Source: 20-14-all-45-10 sp964435965
GTDB taxonomy: Bacteria > Chloroflexota > Dehalococcoidia > GIF9 > AB-539-J10
Assembly (NCBI GenBank): GCA_964435965.1
Contig: CAYTBB010000037.1
Coordinates: forward strand, 1-12,115
DNA length: 12,115 bases
Reading direction: 5' to 3'
Part shown: piece by piece, positions 5,828 to 10,826 of the stretch
Layout of the letters: each line of letters opens with the position of its first letter
Numbering within the stretch: position 1 is the stretch's first letter
Made by a program: the position numbers and the translations under genes
The notes under the pieces: generated by a model
Told to the model about the DNA's origin: nothing
What the model saw: only the letters and a program-made list of their open reading frames with translations
The model's database searches: none

Positions 5828-6727
5828 ATGGAAGAGAAGAATATAGAACAAAGACAACTTATGAAGATTGAGGAAGTCAGCCTGGAAAAGATGAGCCTGG
5901 AGCAAAAGCAACTTGCGGATGGGTTATATCATCAGTTAGGCCTGGATCCTGTGGTTGACAAAGTATTAAAGGAATATTCTGAATCACTTTCTGGCATGGA
6001 TAAGGCGACTGATAAGGTGTTTGGTCCATATGACATCAAAGGCCGAGCTGACGCTGTTGCTAAGGTAAGCGCTCTCATGACATACGCGGCAGTGAAAGAA
6101 CAGCATGATCGTAAAGTAGGGAATTTGGAATCGCAAATGGCAGTAGTAGCGAAAGAGCGTGATAAGGAAAGAAACAATTATGACAAACTTGTGGGAAAAG
6201 TAGCTGAAGTAGTAGGCGGAGATTATGAGTCATTAAAAGCCAATTACAACGAAATCGTGGATAGGCTAGCTGATGTAGAACACCTAAAGTCACAAGTATC
6301 AAACCTAAACAAGGAAAAAGCAGAATTAACGGAAAGATATGAGTCCCGAATAGCTGGGTATGAGTCCAAATTAGAAGGTTTGGAATCAGAAAAAAGAACC
6401 CTGGCAGGTGAGCTTGAACAGTTAAAAGAAAAGCATAGCGAGCTAGAATCTACTTATGAAACATTAACAAGGGACTATAACCAGTTAAAAACAGCTATAA
6501 CAACGCTGGCTGACGCAACCCCGTATGAAGAGATAAAGAAGAAGTCAGGGGATGAGTTGTTTGCCTTTCTTCTAAAAGATTCAAAAGTACCAGATGCGGT
6601 GATAGAGGGTGTAGGAAAGTTTATTGACTTTAGAAAATATCTGGGACTAGCTGCTGAAAGAGGAGCTAAAGAAGCATTCAGTCGTGTGGAAGAAATATTA
6701 GGGGAAACACTTGAGACAATTCAATAA
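5828..6727 (+). CDS. Coiled-coil protein of unknown function
   Basis: I do not recognise this 299-residue protein. It has no signal peptide or membrane segment, and it is rich in Glu and Lys. Residues 1-30 are charged. Residues about 30-90 are helical (LADGLYHQLGLD, VVDKVLKEY, DIKGRADAVAKVSALM) and may form a small folded domain. Residues about 90-225 are heptad-rich coiled coil (for example LESEKRTLAGELEQLKEKHSEL). Residues 230-299 form a compact C-terminal helical region (YEEIKKKSGDELFAFLLKD, FIDFRKYLGLAAERGAKEAF). ATG 5828 follows AGGGGG by six bases, and a second ATG at codon 12 is possible. Codons are strikingly adenine-rich (AAA, GAA, ACA) compared with the GC-richer neighbours. Both sides carry tRNA-end-like scars with terminators. 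It is plausibly horizontally acquired and could be a structural or filament-like cytosolic protein. Confidence 0.8.
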   Translation: MEEKNIEQRQLMKIEEVSLEKMSLEQKQLADGLYHQLGLDPVVDKVLKEYSESLSGMDKATDKVFGPYDIKGRADAVAKVSALMTYAAVKEQHDRKVGNLESQMAVVAKERDKERNNYDKLVGKVAEVVGGDYESLKANYNEIVDRLADVEHLKSQVSNLNKEKAELTERYESRIAGYESKLEGLESEKRTLAGELEQLKEKHSELESTYETLTRDYNQLKTAITTLADATPYEEIKKKSGDELFAFLLKDSKVPDAVIEGVGKFIDFRKYLGLAAERGAKEAFSRVEEILGETLETIQ

Positions 6728-7066
6728 AGTCTCCTCCCCCATAAATCGCCCTCGGCACTAATTCTTTAATGTGCTGATAGAAAGCTCCAGCTAGTTTTCA
6801 AAATGACCTGACAACACCCTCGCCAGGCAAAAGCAGGTGAGGATTGGGGAAGCGGAAGTTTCCGTGCCAAGAGTTCAATCGTGTTGCCCAAACCCTGGTC
6901 GAGGGCGGGTACTGCTTTGTTCCTAATGGTCTTGCGACTAAAGAGGATTATTGCCAAGGCTAGAGAGAGTGCTGGACAAGAAATTAAGCCAAAGAGCAAT
7001 ACCACCAGTTGGGAATTCGAACCACCTGTAGGTTGCTCGTTCAACCCCCCCGCCACCAAAGAGATT
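6728..7066. other. Gene-poor spacer after the coiled-coil gene
   Basis: Nothing here is recognisable as a gene, although a minus-strand frame from the small gene at 7218 reads through it. Small self-complementary stretches are present: CCTCGCC (6818-6824) with GGTGAGG (6836-6842), and CGGAAGTTTCCG (6853-6864). No RNase P, SRP or tmRNA signature was found by eye. Confidence 0.5.
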
Positions 7067-7218
7067 AAAGGGCAAGTCAGTAGACTTGCCCTTTTGTTTT
7101 TGGCTCTCTTAGATACAGCGTCCTTATATACCCTTGCCAGGCCCTTGCCATGCTGCGGTATCTTGGCCTTTTCTTTTGCTCGCTGCTTTTGCCTTCGTTC
7201 CTGCTTGGTTTCTTCCAC
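6766..7218 (-). CDS. Small basic protein, possibly with a spurious read-through tail
   Basis: I do not recognise it. GTG 7218 lies three bases after the stop of the upstream small gene, suggesting translational coupling. No Shine-Dalgarno sequence is visible. The first 45 residues are strongly basic and look like real coding sequence (KQERRQKQRAKEKAK, then HGKGLARVYKDAVSKRAKNK). From about residue 46 the frame crosses the plus-strand terminator and the tRNA-like sequence (giving GGLNEQPTGGSNSQ) and continues through non-coding-looking DNA to 6766. It includes a hydrophobic stretch, LVVLLFGLISCPALSLALAI. The likeliest reading is a short basic protein whose original stop was lost when foreign DNA joined at about 7080. 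A nucleic-acid-binding role is only a guess from charge. Confidence 0.35.
   Translation of the reverse strand: MEETKQERRQKQRAKEKAKIPQHGKGLARVYKDAVSKRAKNKRASLLTCPLISLVAGGLNEQPTGGSNSQLVVLLFGLISCPALSLALAIILFSRKTIRNKAVPALDQGLGNTIELLARKLPLPQSSPAFAWRGCCQVILKTSWSFLSAH
7039..7058 (+). other. CCA-ending, tRNA-3'-end-like sequence
   Basis: GTTCAACCCCCCCGCCACCA (7039-7058) resembles a tRNA T-loop followed by acceptor strand and CCA. It is followed eight bases later by a strong terminator, as expected for a tRNA gene end. However, the distance from T-loop to CCA is four bases too short for a normal tRNA, and the C run blurs the register. It is a possible second attachment scar, weaker than the one at 5434-5460. 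Confidence 0.3.
7067..7101 (+). terminator. Strong intrinsic terminator
   Basis: AAAGGGCAAGTC (7067-7078) pairs perfectly over 12 bp with GACTTGCCCTTT (7083-7094) around AGTA, then TGTTTTT follows. This is the best terminator in the window and reads on the plus strand. The nearest plus-strand coding gene ends 340 bases upstream, so it more likely served the tRNA-like sequence ending at 7058. A minus-strand frame crosses it. Confidence 0.88.
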
Positions 7219-7221
7219 GGG

Positions 7222-7551
7222 TCACCACTTAATCTCGTATGAGCCGAGGATGAAATCCAAGTTTTCTTGGAGGGTGGAGATGCTTTCCTTGGGAAAAAGT
7301 TCCTCATCCAAGTCGAGGAGCATTTTTGTTTCACCTCCAGGCGAGCCTATGATATGTGCACTGCCACATTCTTTCTGTTTGCTTTGGGTCTTGAATACTA
7401 AACTAACGCGGGATTGTGTTGCGCCGCTGGGAAGTGGATACGTTTCCAACTTAGCTTCGCCGGCTATAATTCCCTGTTTTTGCACCAAGTCTCGTATTTC
7501 ATTATGCAGCATCTCGGGGTTTATGCCCATATAAGTTTTCGTAATTTGCAT
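7222..7551 (-). CDS. Small conserved-looking protein of unknown function
   Basis: I do not recognise this 109-residue protein. There is no signal peptide or membrane segment. The pattern is an N-terminal helix (MLHNEIRDLVQKQGII), several amphipathic strands (AKLETYPLPS, QSRVSLVFKTQ, GSAHIIGSP, ETKMLLDLDEELF) and a C-terminal helix (ESISTLQENLDFILGSYEI). That order could suit a small alpha/beta or SRPBCC-like fold, but no motif proves it. ATG 7551 has a perfect AGGAGG (7563-7568) 11 bases upstream, a rather long spacing. A good extended -10 promoter precedes it, supporting real expression. The basic small protein follows at once, so the two probably form an operon. Confidence 0.7.
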   Translation of the reverse strand: MQITKTYMGINPEMLHNEIRDLVQKQGIIAGEAKLETYPLPSGATQSRVSLVFKTQSKQKECGSAHIIGSPGGETKMLLDLDEELFPKESISTLQENLDFILGSYEIKW

Positions 7552-7575
7552 AGTGATTTTATCCTCCTACGATAC

Positions 7576-7617
7576 ATTATATCACCTTAACTGGTAATTC
7601 TGCCTGTTAGCTACCAG
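7576..7617 (-). promoter_or_regulatory. Extended -10 promoter with flanking inverted repeat
   Basis: On the minus strand TGATATAAT gives a perfect TATAAT (7576-7581) with the TGn extension. Transcription should start near 7570, just before the AGGAGG site. Immediately upstream CTGGTA (7591-7596) and TACCAG (7612-7617) form a 6-bp inverted repeat spanning the -35 region, a plausible operator. Confidence 0.55.
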
Positions 7618-7721
7618 CAAGGTAATCGCATGCCCATAGTTTTTCCCTTCGCGGGGTTTAATTTGAGCGTTATGAGATTGTTTGCTGCCCCTTCACGGAG
7701 TTTACCCTGGTGAGCCGAAGC

Positions 7722-7773
7722 TCTGAATGGAGTGAAGAGGAGATTCTTCAGTCGCTTCGCTCCCTCAGAATGA
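7722..7773. repeat. Small imperfect inverted-repeat element
   Basis: TCTGA..GGAGTGAAG (7722-7737) pairs with CTTCGCTCC.TCAGA (7755-7769), with one G-T pair and short bulges. The right half (GATTCTTC..CGCTTCGCTCCCTCAGAATGA) resembles short dispersed inverted repeats that I associate with intergenic DNA in anaerobic bacterial genomes. That resemblance is from memory. Nearby, related strings CCCTTCGCGGGGTTTA (7646-7661) and CCCTTCACGGAGTTTA (7688-7703) form an imperfect direct repeat. Confidence 0.5.
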
Positions 7774-7830
7774 TGAGGAACGAAGGGTTTAAGGCTTTGG
7801 CTGACAATGTTCCTTGCAAAGGCAAATAAG

Positions 7831-7839
7831 TGGTATAAT
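7831..7839 (+). promoter_or_regulatory. Extended -10 promoter of the Trm112-like gene
   Basis: TGGTATAAT gives a perfect TATAAT (7834-7839) with the TGn extension. A -35-like TTGCAA (7814-7819) is too close to be optimal, so the extended -10 probably suffices. The ATG at 7851 is 11 bases downstream, the same spacing as at the DAHP synthase gene, again implying a nearly leaderless mRNA. Confidence 0.6.
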
Positions 7840-7850
7840 CTGTAGCCGGA

Positions 7851-8036
7851 ATGAAGAAGGAGTTAATGCAAATCTTAGCCTGCCCAGTATGCAAAGGGGA
7901 ATTGCAGCTCAAGATAGATAAAGAAGAAGGGAAGGAAGTTATTGCTGGGTCTTTGTATTGCCCCAAGTGCCGATATTCCTATCCCATCGTGGACACAATT
8001 CCTAATTTGCTGCCACCAAGCGAGCAGCAAACTTAA
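7851..8036 (+). CDS. Trm112-family zinc-ribbon protein
   Basis: This 61-residue protein has the Trm112/YcaR-type layout: the N-terminal helix MKKELMQILACPVCKG with C11 and C14, a short hairpin, then YCPKC with C37 and C40, and the closing YPIVDTIPNLLP. Eukaryotic and archaeal members activate tRNA, rRNA or protein methyltransferases. The role of bacterial members is poorly defined. The first ATG (7851) matches the family N-terminus. ATG 7866, preceded by AAGGAG, would delete the helix before the first cysteine pair, so I prefer 7851, read from a near-leaderless transcript. The stop lies one base from the stop of the opposing queD-like gene. Confidence 0.9.
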   Translation: MKKELMQILACPVCKGELQLKIDKEEGKEVIAGSLYCPKCRYSYPIVDTIPNLLPPSEQQT

Positions 8037-8037
8037 C

Positions 8038-8406
8038 TCAGGGACTGTAAGCCACTCCGCTAGTGGGAGATTCCCAAACCTCGACACATGCTAATTTAAC
8101 AGGTGACTCTGAAAAGTGAGGCTGGAGTTCGCTGTATATAGTGGCAGCAATGTTCTCACAGGTGGGTTCAATCTTATCGAACGGTGGCACATCGTTGAGG
8201 CAAGCGTGGTCAAATTGAGCTAGGTTTTCCCTTAAGTAGCGCTTTATTTGGACAAAATCATAAGCCAAGCCATTTTCATCAAGTTTTGTGGCCTGCAGGC
8301 GAGCTATCACCTTAAAGCGATGCCCGTGTAGGTTTTCACACTTCCCACGATAATTTCGCAAATAGTGCGCAGCATCAAAATAATCTTCCACGAATAGTTG
8401 ATACAT
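8038..8406 (-). CDS. queD: 6-pyruvoyl-tetrahydropterin synthase / QueD family, predicted dual folate-queuosine type
   Basis: This 122-residue tunnel-fold enzyme acts on 7,8-dihydroneopterin triphosphate. Zinc ligands are H14 (FDAAH), H27 and H29. The active-site motif is GKCENLHGH (21-29), so the catalytic C23 is directly followed by E24, giving CExxHGH. Other family marks are FDHACLND (65-72), PTCENIA (81-87) and EVWESP (109-114). In COG0720, CxxxHGH marks the queuosine enzyme and a Glu-based motif marks PTPS-III of folate synthesis. CExxHGH is reported for enzymes doing both. The start at ATG 8406 is fixed by AGGAGG (8412-8417), which overlaps the folK stop, so the genes are coupled. It probably yields 6-carboxytetrahydropterin for queuosine and 6-hydroxymethyl-dihydropterin for FolK. 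Confidence 0.94.
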   Translation of the reverse strand: MYQLFVEDYFDAAHYLRNYRGKCENLHGHRFKVIARLQATKLDENGLAYDFVQIKRYLRENLAQFDHACLNDVPPFDKIEPTCENIAATIYSELQPHFSESPVKLACVEVWESPTSGVAYSP

Positions 8407-8415
8407 TAAAACCTC

Positions 8416-8895
8416 CTAGTTATATTTTCGCACTTCGCTATATCCTTTTATATTGCTAGCTAACTCGGTGATGCTCTTGCCCAGCTCGGGGTGAACTAGC
8501 TCTGGAGCGATCTCGGCTAGGGGTACGAGGACAAAAGCTCTATCTGTTAAGCGAGGATGTGGAATGGTTAAATCCTTGGTTTTAATAATTTTGTTGTCAT
8601 AGAAAAGGATGTCTATGTCAATAGGGCGAGGTGCGTTAGGGAAACTAGGCGCTCTGCCCATTCTACTTTCGATGGCTTTGGCTAGGCTAAGGAGTTCCTG
8701 AGGGTTTAAATTGCTTGCGCCCTGACACACCATATTGAGAAAGAGGGGCTGCTCTTTATAGCCTACCGGCTCAGTTTCGTAAATGGACGAAACTCTCTCG
8801 AGCTTCAGCTCTTGAGAAAGCAATGATAAAGCCCGAGTCAAGTTTTTCTCTCGGTCTCCTAAGTTTGAACCAAGGCAAAGATAAGCACTGGGCAA
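8416..8895 (-). CDS. folK: 2-amino-4-hydroxy-6-hydroxymethyldihydropteridine pyrophosphokinase
   Basis: FolK transfers pyrophosphate from ATP to 6-hydroxymethyl-7,8-dihydropterin, making the substrate of dihydropteroate synthase in cytosolic folate synthesis. Signatures in order are AYLCLGSNLGDREKNL near the N-terminus, SSIYETEPVGYKEQPLFLN (pterin and ATP binding), the HPPK signature RPIDIDILFYD, and PHPRLTDRAFVLVPLAEI. Length is about 159 residues, normal for the family. I chose TTG 8895, which follows the folP-remnant stop TAA (8897-8899) by one base, has GAGG 11 bases upstream and gives the usual short N-terminus. The frame is open to GTG 8925, which would add ten residues and overlap folP by 29 bases. 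The queD-like gene follows nine bases after the stop. Confidence 0.95.
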   Translation of the reverse strand: MPSAYLCLGSNLGDREKNLTRALSLLSQELKLERVSSIYETEPVGYKEQPLFLNMVCQGASNLNPQELLSLAKAIESRMGRAPSFPNAPRPIDIDILFYDNKIIKTKDLTIPHPRLTDRAFVLVPLAEIAPELVHPELGKSITELASNIKGYSEVRKYN

Positions 8896-8896
8896 T

Positions 8897-9052
8897 TTAT
8901 GGCCGACCTCTGACAATGGCGTCACTCATTTTGCAAACACGTGCTATCTCCTTGATGTCATGCACGCGGAAGATTTCAGCGCCTTTAGCGATACCGATGG
9001 CTATAGTAGCCAAGCTCTTTCGGTTTACAATTGCCATGATGGGACACGTCAT
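8897..9052 (-). pseudogene. folP: 3' remnant of dihydropteroate synthase gene
   Basis: The minus strand reads (from the A of ATG 9037) MAIVNRKSLATIAIGIAKGA, then EIFRVHDIKEIARVCKMSDAIVRGRP and stop. The GA.I.RVHD.......R..DAI segment is the conserved C-terminal end of dihydropteroate synthase, the enzyme that joins p-aminobenzoate to the FolK product. A full FolP needs about 270 residues. Here an in-frame stop lies just upstream of ATG 9052 and the opposite-strand carboxyltransferase gene begins within about 60 bases, so the catalytic N-terminal part is absent. It is too short to act as a synthase. Position and overlap with folK show an ancestral folP-folK-queD order broken by a deletion or rearrangement at about 9040-9095. 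The translated part has no internal stop, so the break looks recent or the stub is kept for folK translation. Confidence 0.75.
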
Positions 9053-9109
9053 TGATTATAGCAGAACAAACTATTAAAATAGCAATCTAAATAAGTGCCC
9101 ATAAGAGAA

Positions 9110-10660
9110 ATGGAAATGGAGGATAAATTAGCCCGATTAAGCAAATTCAGGGAGAAAGCCAAGGCAGGAGGTGGGCCTAAGCGTGTTGAAGCGCAGCATA
9201 CTAAGGGGAAATTAACTGCCAGAGAGCGAATCAAGCTTCTATTTGACGCAGGAACTTTTGAAGAAATTGCCCCTTTTGTGACTCATCGTTGCGCCGATTT
9301 TGGTATGGCAGAGCAGAAGTTCCTTGGTGATTCGGTGGTTGTTGGCTATGGCAGAGTAAATAATAGATTTACCTTCGCCTTTTCACAAGACTTCACTATC
9401 TTCGGTGGCTCGTTATCAGAGGCAGCTTCTGAAAAAATTTGCCAGGTGATGGATCTAGCGGCGAAGAATGGAGCTCCTTTTGTTGCTGTTTTGGATTCTG
9501 GAGGGGCACGTATTCAAGAAGGAGCCGATAGCCTTAAGGGCTATGGTGAGATTTTTACCCGGAATACTCTGTATTCTGGGGTCATCCCTCAAATTTCGGT
9601 GATAGTTGGTCCTACTGCTGGGGGCGCTGTTTATTCCCCGGCTATCACTGACTTTGTCTTCATGGTTAAGGGATTGGGTCAAAGTTATATTACTGGCGCT
9701 GGGGTAGTTAAAGCAGTCACAGGGGAGGAGGTCAGCTTGGAGGAACTAGGTGGCGCTGTGGTAAATGCCACTAAAAGTGGCAATTGCCACTTTGTATATG
9801 AGACTGAAGTGGAATGTTTTCAGCAGGTGCGTAGATTATTAAGCTTCCTCCCCCAAAGTTATAAGGAAAAGCCGCTTTCCGTAGATACCGATGATGAGCC
9901 TAACCGCACAGATGAGGAACTGCTTCACATTGTTCCTGTTAACCCTACTCAGCCATATGATATGAAGAAGATTATTACCAAGATAGTGGACAATGCTGAC
10001 TTTTTAGAAGTGCATGAGAGATTTGCTCGCAATTTTATTGTTGGTTTTGCTCGGCTGGATGGGCAAAGCGTGGGCATTTTAGCTCAGCAGCCTATGTATC
10101 TGGCTGGGGTGTTAGATATTGATGCTAGCGATAAAGCAGCCAGGTTCGTTCGTTTTTGTGATTGTTTTAATATTCCCTTGGTTACTCTTGTTGATGTTCC
10201 GGGATATATGCCAGGGACAGACCAGGAATTCAGGGGCATTATCAGACACGGAGCTAAAGTCCTCTTTGCCTATGCTGAGGCTACCGTGCCTAAGGTGAGC
10301 GTAATCATTCGCAAAGCTTACGGGGGAGCTTATATCGCTATGAGCAGCAAGAGTTTGCGAGGAGACATTAACTATGCTTGGCCTACAGCGGAAATTGCTG
10401 TGATGGGTCCTGAGGGGGCAGTCAATATTATCTATCGTGATGAAATCAAGAAATCAGCAAATGCGGAAGAAACAAGACAGAAGCTAATTCAAGAATACCG
10501 AGACAAATTTGCCAATCCCTACGTGGCGGCAGCTAGAGGCTACATCGACGATGTCATTGACCCTCGGGAAACACGCCCGAAGCTAATTAAGGCATTACAA
10601 ATGTTACAGAACAAGGAAGTTTCTACTCCATCTAAGAAACATGGGAATATTCCCCTATAG
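9110..10660 (+). CDS. Acyl-CoA carboxyltransferase, 12S / propionyl-CoA carboxylase beta type
   Basis: This 516-residue crotonase-fold carboxyltransferase moves CO2 between biotin and an acyl-CoA (propionyl-CoA to or from methylmalonyl-CoA, or acetyl-CoA). From ATG 9110: KGKLTARERI (33-42), DSGGARIQEG (129-138) and GPTAGGAVYSPAITDF (167-182) in the N-terminal half; DVPGYMPGTDQE (362-373), RHGAKVLFAY (379-388) and RKAYGGAYIAM (401-411) in the C-terminal half, ending in KKHGNIPL. Length and ending match PCC beta, MmdA and transcarboxylase 12S subunits, and sequence alone does not separate them. The loop usually written GGA..H...SG.AHF reads GGAVVNATKSGNCHF. Possible starts are GTG 9095, ATG 9110 and ATG 9116. 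No strong ribosome site is seen, and AAGAG (9103-9107) best serves 9116. The biotin-transcarboxylase partner gene follows. Confidence 0.95.
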   Translation: MEMEDKLARLSKFREKAKAGGGPKRVEAQHTKGKLTARERIKLLFDAGTFEEIAPFVTHRCADFGMAEQKFLGDSVVVGYGRVNNRFTFAFSQDFTIFGGSLSEAASEKICQVMDLAAKNGAPFVAVLDSGGARIQEGADSLKGYGEIFTRNTLYSGVIPQISVIVGPTAGGAVYSPAITDFVFMVKGLGQSYITGAGVVKAVTGEEVSLEELGGAVVNATKSGNCHFVYETEVECFQQVRRLLSFLPQSYKEKPLSVDTDDEPNRTDEELLHIVPVNPTQPYDMKKIITKIVDNADFLEVHERFARNFIVGFARLDGQSVGILAQQPMYLAGVLDIDASDKAARFVRFCDCFNIPLVTLVDVPGYMPGTDQEFRGIIRHGAKVLFAYAEATVPKVSVIIRKAYGGAYIAMSSKSLRGDINYAWPTAEIAVMGPEGAVNIIYRDEIKKSANAEETRQKLIQEYRDKFANPYVAAARGYIDDVIDPRETRPKLIKALQMLQNKEVSTPSKKHGNIPL

Positions 10661-10826
10661 CGATAAAAAAGCAAAAATTGAAATGCAAAATGCAAAAATA
10701 CAGAGTGAAACCCAAAAAGTTTGCATTTTGAGTTGTCATTTTGATCTTCGACTTTTAATTTTCTGACAACGGAGTGTCCCAAGGATTGAGAGGAGTAAAA
10801 ATAATTAGGTAGCGAGGTGTTAAAGC
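10661..10826. repeat. AT-rich spacer with 11-bp inverted repeat
   Basis: CAAAATGCAAA (10686-10696) is the exact reverse complement of TTTGCATTTTG (10720-10730). The surrounding DNA is built of AAAATG/CATTTT-like words. It looks like a short non-coding inverted-repeat (MITE-like) element inserted between two functionally linked genes. It has no terminal T run on the plus strand, so it need not stop transcription. GAGGTG (10814-10819) near the right end is the ribosome binding site of the next gene. Confidence 0.6.

Noticed and set aside
5598..5911. Overlapping small frames on both strands upstream of the coiled-coil gene
   Set aside because: Neither has a ribosome site or a recognisable motif. 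The plus-strand one ends inside the real gene start and the minus-strand one is antisense to it.
6728..7058. A tmRNA gene ending in CCACCA
   Set aside because: The length would fit, but the conserved 5' end with its TTCGAC motif, a tag reading frame and a proper T-arm were not found.
6881..7534. Plus-strand frame of 217 codons
   Set aside because: It runs antisense to the two small minus-strand genes and straight through the strong plus-strand terminator. Its composition is typical of a shadow frame.
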